From the NCBI RefSeq assembly GCF_010868145.1, contig NZ_JAAGUY010000022.1, positions 1-64,000 on the forward strand: DNA of 64,000 bases, written 5' to 3'. The notes beneath the pieces were generated by a model. The model was not told the DNA's origin. It saw only the letters and a list, made by a program, of their open reading frames with translations, and made no database searches. The stretch's first letter is position 1. Each line of letters starts with the position of its first letter. This DNA comes from Nocardia cyriacigeorgica. GTDB taxonomy: Bacteria; Actinomycetota; Actinomycetes; Mycobacteriales; Mycobacteriaceae. The position numbers and the translations under genes are program-made. Of this stretch, positions 15,704 to 25,544 are shown piece after piece.

Positions 15704-17527
15704 CTAAGACACGCCGAGGGAAGCGAGTACCCCGGCCAATGCGGCCTCCATGTCCGGCTCCTCGATGCGCATGAGCACCGATTCGTCGACCGCGGTCAGA
15801 TCCAAGGATTCGTCATTGGCCAGCCGGAATTCGCGCTCCTCCTCGGCCGCCTCGATCACATTGCGGATGAACCGGCCGTTACCGGCCAGGTCGATGCCGC
15901 GACGCGGCTGACCGCTCTGGTCGGTGCGTTCGGAGTTGTAGAGCCGGTCGCAGGCCTGCTCGAGTAGCAGCACGGCATTCTGCGACAGCTCCGAATCGCG
16001 CGAGGTGGCGATGAGCTTGCCGATTTGTCCCAGCTCAGCCGGGGTGTAGGACGGGAATTGCAGGCGCTTGGCGAAGCGCGAGGCCAGGCCGTCGTTGGCG
16101 GCGAGCAGCCGGTCGATCTCACCGTCGTAGCCGGCGATGATCACCACCAACCGGTCGCGGTCGTTCTCCATCCGGGCCAGCAGCGTGTCCACCGCCTCCC
16201 GGCCGAACGCGTCACCACCGGACAAACCGGTCTGGATCAGCGTGTATGCCTCGTCGATGAACAGCACACCGTCCATCGCGGTGTCGATCAGCTTGTCGGT
16301 CTTGATCGCCGTGCTGCCCAGATGCTGGCCGACGAAATCCATGCGCTTGGCCTCGACCACCTTGTCGGTTTTGAGCAGTCCGACACCGCAGTAGATTTTG
16401 GCGACCACCCTGGCGATGGTGGTCTTACCCGTTCCCGGTGGCCCGGTGAAGGCAAGGTGATTGCCGCGCGGAACGCTGGCCATGCCCTTCTCGGCCCGGA
16501 TCTTGGCCAGCTGCGCCGTCGCCTGCAGCTTCGCCACCTGCGTCTTCACCGCCGCCAAGCCGATCTGCTCATCGAGTTCGGCGCGAGCCTCGGTCAGGAT
16601 CTTTTTGGCCCGGTCCTCGGCATCGGCGTTCTGCAACTGCTCCACCGACGGTGCCGAGGCCGGATCCCAGCGGTCGGTGCGGGCGTCGATCGACTCCTTG
16701 GTGGTGATGGTGATCCGGTAGGTCCGGTCCCGCATGGCGTCGGTATTGGCCGTGAAGTCGGGTGCCTGCGAATACACCTGCTCGAACAGGGCCTGCGCCT
16801 CGTCCTCGCCGCCGGTTTCGCGCAGGCACAGGCCGCGGCAGAACATGGCGGTGGTCCGAGCGGCCGGGATCGGGCCGTTCTCGGCCTGCTCCATCCGCCG
16901 GATCGCCTCGCCGAACAGTCCGAGCTGGGCGCAGGCCGAACCGACCATGACGTGCGCACCGGTCGCCAGGAAGGGGTCATCCCACTCGGCCGAACCGGCC
17001 AGCACCGACATCACATCAGGCCAGCGCTGGGTGTTGAAGTGCAGGACACCGCGGATATAGGCGCTGATCCGGTCGTCGACCTCCCTGTCGGCATCCGACA
17101 GCATCCCGGCCCGGTATTCGGCCAGCTCGTCGAGCACTCGCTCGGCCTCGTCGTAATGCTTGTCGGCGATCAACCCTGCGGCGTGAGCGAGCCAGATCTC
17201 GGTGTAGCCGGCCAGCGGATAGTCGATGTAGAGGCCCGAGACGAACCGCCCCGCCAGCGCCCGCGCCGGCAGTCCGAGCCTGCGCTGCTCGCGGTAGAGC
17301 GTGCTCGTGCTGGTGCGGTGCAGGTTGCGAATCACCTCGTCGGTGACCTCGCCAGCAGCGGCCCGGCCGAGCCAGGCGTCGCACATGGACGGGTCCCATT
17401 CGGTCGCACGCTGAAAGGCCAATTTCGCGTACTCGAGATCACGCGTCGATTCCTGTCCATCAATGCTCAGCCCGAGGGACAGGATTCCGGCATCGAAGGC
17501 GCGCTGTGCTTGACGGTTGCCGGTCAT
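15704..17527 (-). CDS. eccA: EccA-type AAA+ ATPase
   Basis: 607 residues from ATG 17527 (MTGNRQAQ); ATG 17551 would add eight residues. The N-terminal half (to about 300) is a TPR-like helical domain (LAYEKLAFQRATEWDPS-type repeats; AYIRGVLHFNTQRWPDVMSV). The C-terminal AAA+ domain has Walker A GPPGTGKT (362-369), Walker B GVLFIDEAY and an arginine-finger region (GLASRFAKRLQFP). EccA is a cytosolic ATPase thought to release EspG from PE-PPE substrates. It is present only in locus 1, matching the espG and PE/PPE genes there. It runs opposite to eccB and eccD. Confidence 0.92.
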   Translation of the reverse strand: MTGNRQAQRAFDAGILSLGLSIDGQESTRDLEYAKLAFQRATEWDPSMCDAWLGRAAAGEVTDEVIRNLHRTSTSTLYREQRRLGLPARALAGRFVSGLYIDYPLAGYTEIWLAHAAGLIADKHYDEAERVLDELAEYRAGMLSDADREVDDRISAYIRGVLHFNTQRWPDVMSVLAGSAEWDDPFLATGAHVMVGSACAQLGLFGEAIRRMEQAENGPIPAARTTAMFCRGLCLRETGGEDEAQALFEQVYSQAPDFTANTDAMRDRTYRITITTKESIDARTDRWDPASAPSVEQLQNADAEDRAKKILTEARAELDEQIGLAAVKTQVAKLQATAQLAKIRAEKGMASVPRGNHLAFTGPPGTGKTTIARVVAKIYCGVGLLKTDKVVEAKRMDFVGQHLGSTAIKTDKLIDTAMDGVLFIDEAYTLIQTGLSGGDAFGREAVDTLLARMENDRDRLVVIIAGYDGEIDRLLAANDGLASRFAKRLQFPSYTPAELGQIGKLIATSRDSELSQNAVLLLEQACDRLYNSERTDQSGQPRRGIDLAGNGRFIRNVIEAAEEEREFRLANDESLDLTAVDESVLMRIEEPDMEAALAGVLASLGVS

Positions 17528-17620
17528 TGCATGGAACCCCGAAATCTTCATTTACTGCGGCGGACAGGGACGAGTTCGGCTCGACCGCGACAAATATCGC
17601 GTCGGCACGGCCTGTCCGAT

Positions 17621-17672
17621 ACATTATTGTTCGCTGCCGGTAGGTTGCAACGTGGTCCGACCGGAATATGTC
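17621..17672. promoter_or_regulatory. Possible divergent promoters for eccA and eccD
   Basis: TTGCAA (17645-17650) is self-complementary. On the minus strand it lies 18 bases from TAATGT (17621-17626), pointing to eccA. On the plus strand it lies 16 bases from TATGTC (17667-17672), pointing to eccD. The two may share one -35 element. Prediction only. Confidence 0.35.
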
Positions 17673-17739
17673 GCCGGTGTTCGCGGATGCGGTCGCCGAC
17701 GGTTCGACGGGTAGGAATCCGGTCGCGAGTGCCTGAAAC

Positions 17740-19242
17740 GTGCAGGAAAGAACTGGGGTCGTTCGACAATTGACCGAGACGTTGAGCAGCGGCACCGGTA
17801 CCGCTGAGCCAGAACTGTGCCGAGTTTCCGTCATCGGGGGAAATACTCAGCTCGATGTCGGCCTTCCGGCGAACGTGCCGATCGCGACGTTCATGGGCGA
17901 CCTGGTCGCCCTTATCGAGTCCCGCGACCCGGCGCCGGCCGACGCCGAAGACGGCGGAGCCCCGCTCCGGACCCAGCACTGGACGCTGGCCCGCCTCGGC
18001 CGCGATGCCATCGCGCCGAGCCGCACGCTCACCGAGGCCGAGATCTTCGACGGCGAACTGCTGGTACTGCGTTCGGTGAGTGCCAAGGAAGCGCCCGCGC
18101 TGTTCGACGATGTCATCGACGCGGTATCCCGGTTGACCGCCAACGACTTTCGTGGCTGGTCGCCCAGTGCCGCGCGGTGGACCGGCCTGGTCACCGCCGT
18201 GATGGCCGTGGTGCTCGCGCTCGCCATATTCGCCGCGGGCCGGGCCGATGGGCTGGGTATCGCCGCTCCGTTCCTGGCCACCGGTGTCGGCATCGGTGCG
18301 GCGGTCGCCGCCGCGATCGCGGCCCGCAAGTACGACGACGAGCTCACCGCGGTCTGGTTGTCCTTCGGCGCGCTGCTGCAGCTCTTCGGTGGCGCGGCCC
18401 TGTTCGTGCCCGGTGAACTCGGCAGCCCGAATCTGCTGCTCGGCTTTTCGGTGATGCTCGTCGCCGCCGTCGGCATCTATCGCGCCACCGGAACCGGTGC
18501 CACGTTGTTCGCCGCCGCGGTGACCGTCGCGGTGTGCGGGGCGGTGGCGGCACTGGTCCGCATGGTGTGGGATCCCGCGCTGCCGAAGATCGGGGCTGGG
18601 CTGCTGGTGGCCGCGATCGTGCTGATCTCGGCGGTGCCCCGGCTGTCGGCGGTGCTGGCCCGGCTGCCGGTGCCGCCGGTGCCGACGGCCGGTGGCGCGA
18701 TCGACCCGGCCGATCACGAACAACGCCCGACCATCGAGGGCATCGGCGCGATCGGTGCCACGGCGTTGCCTTCGGCAGCAGGCCTCGGTCGACGGGCCCG
18801 GGTGGCCAACCGTTACCAGACCGGTCTGCTCATCGGCTGTTCGATCGCCGGAGTGATCGGCGCGCTCGGTGCCGCGGACCCGTTCGGCAATCCGCGGTGG
18901 CAGGGCATCGCGCTCGCGGTGGTGACCGCCATCATCCTGTGCCTGCGCGGCAGAGCCTTCGCCGACCTCGCCCAAGCTGCCACCCTCATCATCGCGGGCG
19001 CGACCATCATCGCCGCTCTGGTGACCGGACTCGCCCTCGGTGGCGGCGATCCGCTGCTCTGCGGTGGACTGCTGCTGGCCCTTGCGGTTTCGGTGGTCGT
19101 GTTCGGCGTGCTCGGCCCGCATATCGAGATCACCCCGGTGACGCGGCGTTTCGGTGAGATCTTCGAATATCTGCTGATCTGTACGGTGATCCCGCTGGTG
19201 CTGTGGATCATGGGCGTATACGCGATGGCCAGGAACATCTGA
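17740..19242 (+). CDS. eccD: EccD-type ESX channel protein (locus 1)
   Basis: 500 residues from GTG 17740; TTG 17770 is an alternative and neither has a convincing ribosome site. Residues about 25-115 form the ubiquitin-like domain (LCRVSVIGGNTQLDVGLPANVPIATFM). After a linker with LFDDVIDAVSRL about 11 membrane helices follow, with the basic loop RLPVPPVPTAGG in the middle. EccD dimers form the membrane vestibule of each ESX protomer. The gene is divergent from eccA and followed by mycP. Confidence 0.92.
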   Translation: MQERTGVVRQLTETLSSGTGTAEPELCRVSVIGGNTQLDVGLPANVPIATFMGDLVALIESRDPAPADAEDGGAPLRTQHWTLARLGRDAIAPSRTLTEAEIFDGELLVLRSVSAKEAPALFDDVIDAVSRLTANDFRGWSPSAARWTGLVTAVMAVVLALAIFAAGRADGLGIAAPFLATGVGIGAAVAAAIAARKYDDELTAVWLSFGALLQLFGGAALFVPGELGSPNLLLGFSVMLVAAVGIYRATGTGATLFAAAVTVAVCGAVAALVRMVWDPALPKIGAGLLVAAIVLISAVPRLSAVLARLPVPPVPTAGGAIDPADHEQRPTIEGIGAIGATALPSAAGLGRRARVANRYQTGLLIGCSIAGVIGALGAADPFGNPRWQGIALAVVTAIILCLRGRAFADLAQAATLIIAGATIIAALVTGLALGGGDPLLCGGLLLALAVSVVVFGVLGPHIEITPVTRRFGEIFEYLLICTVIPLVLWIMGVYAMARNI

Positions 19243-19379
19243 GATGGACGACCACTCGTTTGTCGTGAACGGGGCTTCACGAGATCGCCGGAACCAGGGT
19301 GTAGCCGGTGGCTGCGGTGTCTGATCGGCCGCCCGCCACCGCGTGTGCTCGCACGACGATAGCGTCGTGGCGCGAAGCG

Positions 19380-20822
19380 ATGGAGTCGGTGTGTTCCGCG
19401 GGCAGCGTTCGTCGTGCGTCGGCGGTGCTCGCCACCGCGGTGATGCTCGCGCTGTCCGTATTCGGCTGGCCCGCACCGGTATACGCCCTCGCGCCACCGG
19501 AGATCGATCCGGGCGCCCTCGGCGCGGCCACGGCGCTGAGCGGGCGGCCCGCACCACTGGAACCCACCGAGCAGCGGGCGGTGTGCGCCGAACCGGTGCT
19601 CAACGGTGGCGCGCCGATCGAACCACCGGTATCGCAGGCCGTTCTCGATCTGCCCGCGGCGTGGCAGTTCAGCCGTGGCGCCGGACAGAAGGTGGCGGTC
19701 ATCGACACCGGCGTCAACCGCCACCCACGACTGCCCGCGCTACAGGCCGGCGGCGATTACGTGTCCGGTACCGACGGCACCGTCGATTGCGACGGGCACG
19801 GCACCCTGGTCGCGGGCATCATCGCGGCGCGGCCGAGCCCCGACGATGCCTTCGCCGGAGTGGCGCCGGAAGCGGAGGTCCTCACCATTCGGCAGTTGAG
19901 CCTGGCGTTCGAGGCGAAGGACCGTCGTGGTCCCGAACAAAAGCCGGGCGCTATCGCCAGTGGCGGGTACGGCAATGTGCTCACTCTCGCCGCGGCCGTG
20001 GTCCGCGCCGTCGACATGGGTGCCACCGTCATCAACATCTCTGAAGTCGCCTGCGCCGCGGCGGGAGTCGATACCGTCGATGCACCGCTCGGTGCCGCCG
20101 TGAAATACGCCCACGACCGCGATATCGTCGTGGTCGCAGCTGCCGGGAACCTGCAGACAGACGGTGCCTGCAAGGCGCAGAACACCGGTTCGGGCTGGCC
20201 GGGTGTGCAGACGGTGGCCAGCCCGGCCTGGTTCGACCCGTACGTACTGTCGGTCGCCTCCATCGATCCCAACGGTGTCGTCTCCGAGCTGTCGCTGAAC
20301 GGCCCATGGATCGGTGTCGCCGCCATCGGACGCCAGATCGTCTCGCTGGACAGCAAACCCGGTGGCACAGGTCTGGTCGACGGCGTGCAGACCGCCGAAG
20401 GCATCAGCCCGATCGAGGGAACCAGCTTCGCCGCACCCTACGTCGCCGGCCTGGCGGCACTCGTGCGTTCGCGTTTCCCGGAGCTGACCGCGGCCCAGGT
20501 GATCGACCGGATCGAACGCACCGCTCAAGCGCCCGGCCCCGGACGCGACGACCGCATCGGCCACGGTCTGATCGACCCGGTGGCGGCCCTGACCGCCGAA
20601 CTGCCGGACCAGCCGATCAGCGCGGGCGCCGACGTCGCGAACCCCATGGCACAACCGTGGCGGCCACCCGGTCCGGACCCGCTGCCACGGCGCATTGCCA
20701 CGATCGGGGCCATCACTTGCCTCGCCGTGCTCGGCATCGGCGCCGCACTGTGGATTCCGTTCCGCCGCAAGAGCGACGACGCCGATATCGCCGACCCCGA
20801 TCCGGAAGCAACAGAGGGGTAG
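19380..20822 (+). CDS. mycP: Mycosin, subtilisin-like ESX protease (locus 1)
   Basis: 480 residues from ATG 19380, giving a normal signal peptide (RRASAVLATAVMLALSVFGWPAPVYA); the 24-residue longer form from 19308 would bury it. The S8 catalytic triad is intact: Asp109 (VIDTGV), His140 (DGHGTLVAG) and Ser349 (GTSFAAP). A C-terminal membrane helix (IATIGAITCLAVLGIGAALWIPF) and short basic tail anchor it. MycP is required for ESX complex stability and processes some substrates. It follows eccD by 137 bases and precedes eccC by 7 bases. Confidence 0.92.
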   Translation: MESVCSAGSVRRASAVLATAVMLALSVFGWPAPVYALAPPEIDPGALGAATALSGRPAPLEPTEQRAVCAEPVLNGGAPIEPPVSQAVLDLPAAWQFSRGAGQKVAVIDTGVNRHPRLPALQAGGDYVSGTDGTVDCDGHGTLVAGIIAARPSPDDAFAGVAPEAEVLTIRQLSLAFEAKDRRGPEQKPGAIASGGYGNVLTLAAAVVRAVDMGATVINISEVACAAAGVDTVDAPLGAAVKYAHDRDIVVVAAAGNLQTDGACKAQNTGSGWPGVQTVASPAWFDPYVLSVASIDPNGVVSELSLNGPWIGVAAIGRQIVSLDSKPGGTGLVDGVQTAEGISPIEGTSFAAPYVAGLAALVRSRFPELTAAQVIDRIERTAQAPGPGRDDRIGHGLIDPVAALTAELPDQPISAGADVANPMAQPWRPPGPDPLPRRIATIGAITCLAVLGIGAALWIPFRRKSDDADIADPDPEATEG

Positions 20823-20829
20823 AGGACCC

Positions 20830-23800
20830 ATGGTTACCGAAGGCTTCGTGCGCCGCCCACGGATCGCGCCTCCCCGCGCGCCCGGTGGAGAGGTCGCGCT
20901 GAACTCGCCGCCGGAAATACCGCGACCGCTGCCCGCTCCGCTGTTGATGAAGCTGATGCCGGTGGTGATGCTGGTCGCGGTGGTCGGCATGATCGCGATG
21001 ATGGCGATGATGGGCCGCAACCTGTTCGCCAATCCGATGATGATGATGTTCCCGATGATGATGATCATGTCGATGGTCGGCATGATGATGGGAATGCGTG
21101 GCGGCGGCGGCCCGAAGTCGGCGGCCGAACTCAACGAGGAACGCAAGGACTACTTTCGCTACCTCGACCAGATGCGCAAGGATGTGCGCCGCACCGGCGG
21201 AAAGCAGCTGGAGGCGCTGACCTGGAGCCATCCCGAACCGATGGATCTTCTTTCGGTGATTGGCACCAGGCGCATGTGGGAGCGCCGCCCGGCCGACCCC
21301 GACTTCGGGCACGTCCGCGTCGGCATCGGCAGCCACCGCCTCGCGACGAAGCTTGCTCGCCCGGAGACCGGCCCGCTCGAGGACCTCGAGCCGGTATCGA
21401 CGGTGGCGTTGCGGCGCTTCGTTCGCACCCATTCGGTGGTGCACCGGCTGCCGACGGCGGTGTCCCTGCGTGCCTTCCCCGCCATCAATATCGGTGGCGA
21501 GCCCGGCGCAGCGCGAACCCTGGTGCGGGCGATGCTGATGGAGCTGGCCGCATTCCACGGGCCCGACCATGTCGCGATCGCCATCGTCTGCGCCGAGCCG
21601 GACGGTCCGAGCTGGGAATGGGCGAAATGGCTTCCGCACCTGCAACATCCGACCGCGCGCGACGGTATGGGTTCGGCCCGCATGATGTACGGCTCACTCG
21701 GTGAGCTGGAAACCGCGCTGTCGGCGGAATTGATCGAACGCGGCCGGTTCATGCGCAACCCGCAACCGACGCAGGGCAGGCTGCATCTGGTCGTGGTGAT
21801 CGACGACGGATACGTCAACGGCAGCGAGCGACTGGTCAGCGAATCGGGACTCGATTCGGTGACCGTCCTCGATCTGACCGCACCGGAGGACGGACTTGCG
21901 GTGCGCCGCGGCCTCCAGCTGGTAGTCGCCGACGGTGACGTGAGCGCACGCAGCGCGGCAGGAACCGAAAGATTCGCCACCGCCGACGAGGTGAGTGTCG
22001 CCGAAGCCACCGCCTTCGGCCGCGGCCTGGCCCGCTACCGGATCGCCACCGCCGCACAGATCGTCAGCCTCGGCGACGAGACCAGGGCCGATCCTGGCCT
22101 GATGGCCCTGCTGAAGATCTCCGACGCCGCCCAGATCGAGGCCGCCAAGGTGTGGCGCCCGCGCACTGCCCGTGAACGCCTGCGGGTGCCGATCGGCGTG
22201 ACCCCCGATGGCACGCCGGTCGAAATCGACATCAAGGAATCGGCCGAGAACGGTATGGGCCCGCACGGTTTGTGCATCGGCGCCACCGGTTCTGGTAAGT
22301 CCGAGTTCCTGCGCACCCTGGTGTTGTCGCTGGTCACTACGCATTCACCGGACTACCTCAACCTGGTGCTTGTCGACTTCAAGGGTGGTGCGACCTTCCT
22401 CGGTCTCGATCCGCTGCCACACGTCGCGGCGGTCATCACCAACCTCGAGGAAGAACTCTCGATGGTCGACCGGATGAAAGACGCGCTGGCCGGTGAGATG
22501 AACCGTCGCCAGGAACTGCTGCGCTCGGCCGGAAATTTCGCCAATGTCACCGAGTACGAGAAGGCTCGCGCCGCGGGCGCCCAGCTCGATCCGCTGCCCG
22601 CACTGTTCGTCATCGTCGACGAGTTCTCCGAACTGCTGTCGCAGAAACCCGATTTCGCGGACCTGTTCGTGATGATCGGCCGCCTCGGCCGCTCGCTGCA
22701 TGTGCACCTGCTGCTCGCTTCTCAGCGTCTGGAGGAGAACAAGCTGCGCGGTCTGGACTCGCACCTGTCCTACCGGATCGGCCTGCGTACCTTCTCCGCC
22801 AACGAATCCCGTGCGGTGCTCGGTATCACCGATGCCTATCACCTGCCCGGCATCCCGGGTTCGGGCTACCTCAAGAGCGATGCCGACGATCCGCTGCGCT
22901 TCAACGCGACCTATGTGTCCGGTCCCTATGTCTCGCCGACCGGCACTCGTGAGGTCGGTGGCAGCGTCATCGGTGGTCAGTCGCCCGCGGTTTTCACCGC
23001 GGGCCCGGTGGAGATCCAGGCCAGGCTCGAGCCCGATCCGCAACCAGCCGCACCGCGCGGCCTGCCGGAGTTGCCCCCGCCACCGGGCGCCGAGACCGCG
23101 GACAAGGAAGAGGGCCTACCGGATTCGCTGCTCGAGGTCGTGGTGAAACGACTGACCGGGCACGGCCGTCCGGCGCATGAGGTGTGGCTGCCGCCGCTGG
23201 AGGAATCGCCGACGGTGGACATGTTGCTGCCCGATCCGGATTGGCGCTCACCGGTCAATCGGCACGGCCAGCTGTGGATGCCCATCGGCATCATCGACAA
23301 GCCCTACGAGCAGCGCCGCGATGTGCTCACCATCAGCCTTGCCGGTGGTCAGGGCAATGTCGCCGTCGTCGGTGGCCCACAGTCGGGCAAGTCGACCACC
23401 ATGCGAACCATCATCATGGCGGCCGCGGCCACTCATACCCCGGAGCAGGTCCAGTTCTACTGCCTGGACTTCGGTGGTGGCAGCATGACCGGTCTGTCCG
23501 GTATCCCGCACGTCGGTTCGGTGGCCGGGCGACTGGACCGCGACCGGGTGCGCCGCACCATCGCCGAGCTGACCTCGCTGCTCACCCAGCGCGAGGAACG
23601 CTTCACCGAACTGGGTATCGAGTCGATGGTGGAGTTCCGCCGCCGCAAATACGCCCAGCTCGACGCCGCGGCCACCGGCAACCCCCCGGCACCGGACGAC
23701 CCGCTCGCCGCCGACCAATTCGGCGATGTCTTCCTGGTCATCGACGGCTGGGCGGCGATGCGCGAGGAGTTCGACACCCTCGAACCGGCCGTCAACGCCA

Positions 23801-24891
23801 TCGCCCAGCAGGGTCTGTCCTACGGCATTCACCTCATCCTCGGCGCCTCGCGCTGGGGTGAGATCCGGCCGGTGATCAAGGATCAGATCGGCACCAGGCT
23901 GGAGCTGCGACTGGGTGACCCGTCGGACTCCGAAATGGGCAGACGCACCGCGGCACTGGTACCCGTCGGCCGCCCCGGCCGCGGCCTGACCCCCGATGAA
24001 CTGCATATGCTGGTCGCGCTGCCGAGGCTGGACTCGGACTCGGATCCGACGACCGTCACCGACGGTGTCGCCACGGCCAAGGAGCAGCTGGTGCAGCTGT
24101 GGGGCAGCAGGCGTGCGCCCGAGGTGCGCATGCTGCCACTGGAGATATCCCGCGACCAGGTGCTCGCCATTGCCCGCGCGCACGGCGTTCAGCAGAGCGC
24201 GACCAAGGTCGTCGTCGGGCTCGGCGAGAACGAATTGGATCCGTTCATCCTGGATTTCGATGCCGAACCGCACTTCATGGCCTTCGCCGACGTCGAATGC
24301 GGCAAGACCACGCTGCTGCGAAACATCGCCATGGGCATCGTCGAGAACTCCGCGCCCGGGGCGGCCAGGATCATCATGATCGACTACCGCCGCAGCCTGC
24401 TCGGCGTCGTCCCCGACGAACGGCTCGCGGGGTATTCCACGTCCTCGCAGACCAGCGGCCCGATGATCACCGAACTGAGTCGCTACCTGTCCAAACGGAT
24501 ACCCGGCTCCGACATCACCCCGCAGCAACTGCGCGAGCGCAGCTGGTGGGAGGGCCCGGAAATCTACGTGCTCGTCGACGACTACGACATGATCACCGCG
24601 GGCACGAATCCGTTGCTGCCCTTGCTCGAATACCTTCCGCAGGCCCGCGATATCGGCCTGCATCTTGTGGTCACCCGTCGCATCGGCGGCGTCTCGCGCG
24701 CGCTCTACGATCACGTTCTCGGCGGCATGAAGAACCTGTCCGTCGACGCGCTGATCATGAGCGGACCCCGTGACGAGGGCAAGCTCATCGGCGACGTCCG
24801 CCCGTCCAAACTCCCACCGGGCCGTGGCATACTCGTCTCCCGCACCCGAGGCCAGGAGATGATCCAGATCGCACACCTGCCGCCGCTGTAG
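20830..24891 (+). CDS. eccC: EccC-type FtsK/SpoIIIE ATPase (locus 1)
   Basis: 1353 residues from ATG 20830. Two N-terminal membrane helices are very Met-rich (LLMKLMPVVMLVAVVGMIAMMAMMG). Three FtsK/SpoIIIE ATPase domains follow, with Walker A motifs GATGSGKS (484-491), GGPQSGKS (848-855) and ECGKT (around 1160). EccC is the motor that recognises ESX substrates through the third domain. It is a single fused protein, as in ESX-3, -4 and -5, not split as in ESX-1. The stop is close to a convergent acetyltransferase gene. Confidence 0.95.
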   Translation: MVTEGFVRRPRIAPPRAPGGEVALNSPPEIPRPLPAPLLMKLMPVVMLVAVVGMIAMMAMMGRNLFANPMMMMFPMMMIMSMVGMMMGMRGGGGPKSAAELNEERKDYFRYLDQMRKDVRRTGGKQLEALTWSHPEPMDLLSVIGTRRMWERRPADPDFGHVRVGIGSHRLATKLARPETGPLEDLEPVSTVALRRFVRTHSVVHRLPTAVSLRAFPAINIGGEPGAARTLVRAMLMELAAFHGPDHVAIAIVCAEPDGPSWEWAKWLPHLQHPTARDGMGSARMMYGSLGELETALSAELIERGRFMRNPQPTQGRLHLVVVIDDGYVNGSERLVSESGLDSVTVLDLTAPEDGLAVRRGLQLVVADGDVSARSAAGTERFATADEVSVAEATAFGRGLARYRIATAAQIVSLGDETRADPGLMALLKISDAAQIEAAKVWRPRTARERLRVPIGVTPDGTPVEIDIKESAENGMGPHGLCIGATGSGKSEFLRTLVLSLVTTHSPDYLNLVLVDFKGGATFLGLDPLPHVAAVITNLEEELSMVDRMKDALAGEMNRRQELLRSAGNFANVTEYEKARAAGAQLDPLPALFVIVDEFSELLSQKPDFADLFVMIGRLGRSLHVHLLLASQRLEENKLRGLDSHLSYRIGLRTFSANESRAVLGITDAYHLPGIPGSGYLKSDADDPLRFNATYVSGPYVSPTGTREVGGSVIGGQSPAVFTAGPVEIQARLEPDPQPAAPRGLPELPPPPGAETADKEEGLPDSLLEVVVKRLTGHGRPAHEVWLPPLEESPTVDMLLPDPDWRSPVNRHGQLWMPIGIIDKPYEQRRDVLTISLAGGQGNVAVVGGPQSGKSTTMRTIIMAAAATHTPEQVQFYCLDFGGGSMTGLSGIPHVGSVAGRLDRDRVRRTIAELTSLLTQREERFTELGIESMVEFRRRKYAQLDAAATGNPPAPDDPLAADQFGDVFLVIDGWAAMREEFDTLEPAVNAIAQQGLSYGIHLILGASRWGEIRPVIKDQIGTRLELRLGDPSDSEMGRRTAALVPVGRPGRGLTPDELHMLVALPRLDSDSDPTTVTDGVATAKEQLVQLWGSRRAPEVRMLPLEISRDQVLAIARAHGVQQSATKVVVGLGENELDPFILDFDAEPHFMAFADVECGKTTLLRNIAMGIVENSAPGAARIIMIDYRRSLLGVVPDERLAGYSTSSQTSGPMITELSRYLSKRIPGSDITPQQLRERSWWEGPEIYVLVDDYDMITAGTNPLLPLLEYLPQARDIGLHLVVTRRIGGVSRALYDHVLGGMKNLSVDALIMSGPRDEGKLIGDVRPSKLPPGRGILVSRTRGQEMIQIAHLPPL

Positions 24892-24969
24892 TGGACGTCG
24901 TGCTCTGATCGTTACCGGCGTGCGTTGCCGGTGCGAATACGGCAGTCGAAGCGCTGTTCAGGCCGGTTT

Positions 24970-25542
24970 TCAGCCGTGCACCGGAGTGAACATCGGTGCG
25001 CGATCCGGCCGGACCGGCACCCACGAATCGGTGCGCCGCTCGAACAAGGCACGCGATGGCCCCTTCGCGTCTTGCCCGGCGATGCGGGCCAGCTGGAAAC
25101 CCGCTCGATGGTAGTAGGCGTGCAGGTCGGTGTTGGTGGTCCACGCGTCGAGGCGCACCCACTCGCGGCCGTACTCGCGGCCCAGTTCGGCGGCGTGAGC
25201 CAGTAGCCTGCGGCCCACCGCACGACCGGCGTAGCGCAGGTCGACGATCATGTAGTGCACGATGACCGCATCGGAGAGCTCGTCGGCGTCCCAGAGACCT
25301 TGATCGGCACGGTCGTTCACTGTGATGGTGCCCGCGGGCCTGCCGCAGACCTCGGCGATCCAGGTCTCGCCCGCATCCAGGCAGTTGCCCACCGAGCGGG
25401 CGAAGATCTCGATGGGCAAGCCCCGGCCGGCCACGGTCCACTGGTCCGAGCCGCGTGCACTCAGCCAGGCGGTGCGCTGTACCCGAAGCCGGCAGATAGT
25501 TCCGAGGTCGCCGAGGACCGCGGGCCGGATGACCATCGGCAT
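24970..25542 (-). CDS. GNAT-family N-acetyltransferase
   Basis: 190 residues. The GNAT core is visible: IRPAVLGDLGTICRLR at the N-terminus, ETWIAEVCGRPAGTITV strand, motif A IVDLRYAGRAVGRRLLAHAAE with the acetyl-CoA loop, and HAYYHRAGFQ motif B. Substrate unknown. It starts 2 bases after the stop of the upstream GntR-family gene, so it is in an operon with that regulator, which may control it. Confidence 0.85.
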   Translation of the reverse strand: MPMVIRPAVLGDLGTICRLRVQRTAWLSARGSDQWTVAGRGLPIEIFARSVGNCLDAGETWIAEVCGRPAGTITVNDRADQGLWDADELSDAVIVHYMIVDLRYAGRAVGRRLLAHAAELGREYGREWVRLDAWTTNTDLHAYYHRAGFQLARIAGQDAKGPSRALFERRTDSWVPVRPDRAPMFTPVHG

Positions 25543-25544
25543 GG

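Noticed and set aside
20940..21100. Met-rich run as a frameshift or low-quality sequence
   Set aside because: The same Met-rich membrane segment occurs in the second eccC at 50650-50790, so it is a true feature of these EccC proteins.
24914..24932. Hairpin ACCGGC/GCCGGT as terminator between eccC and the acetyltransferase gene
   Set aside because: The stem is only 6 bp with a 7-base loop and no T-tract, which is too weak to call in GC-rich DNA.
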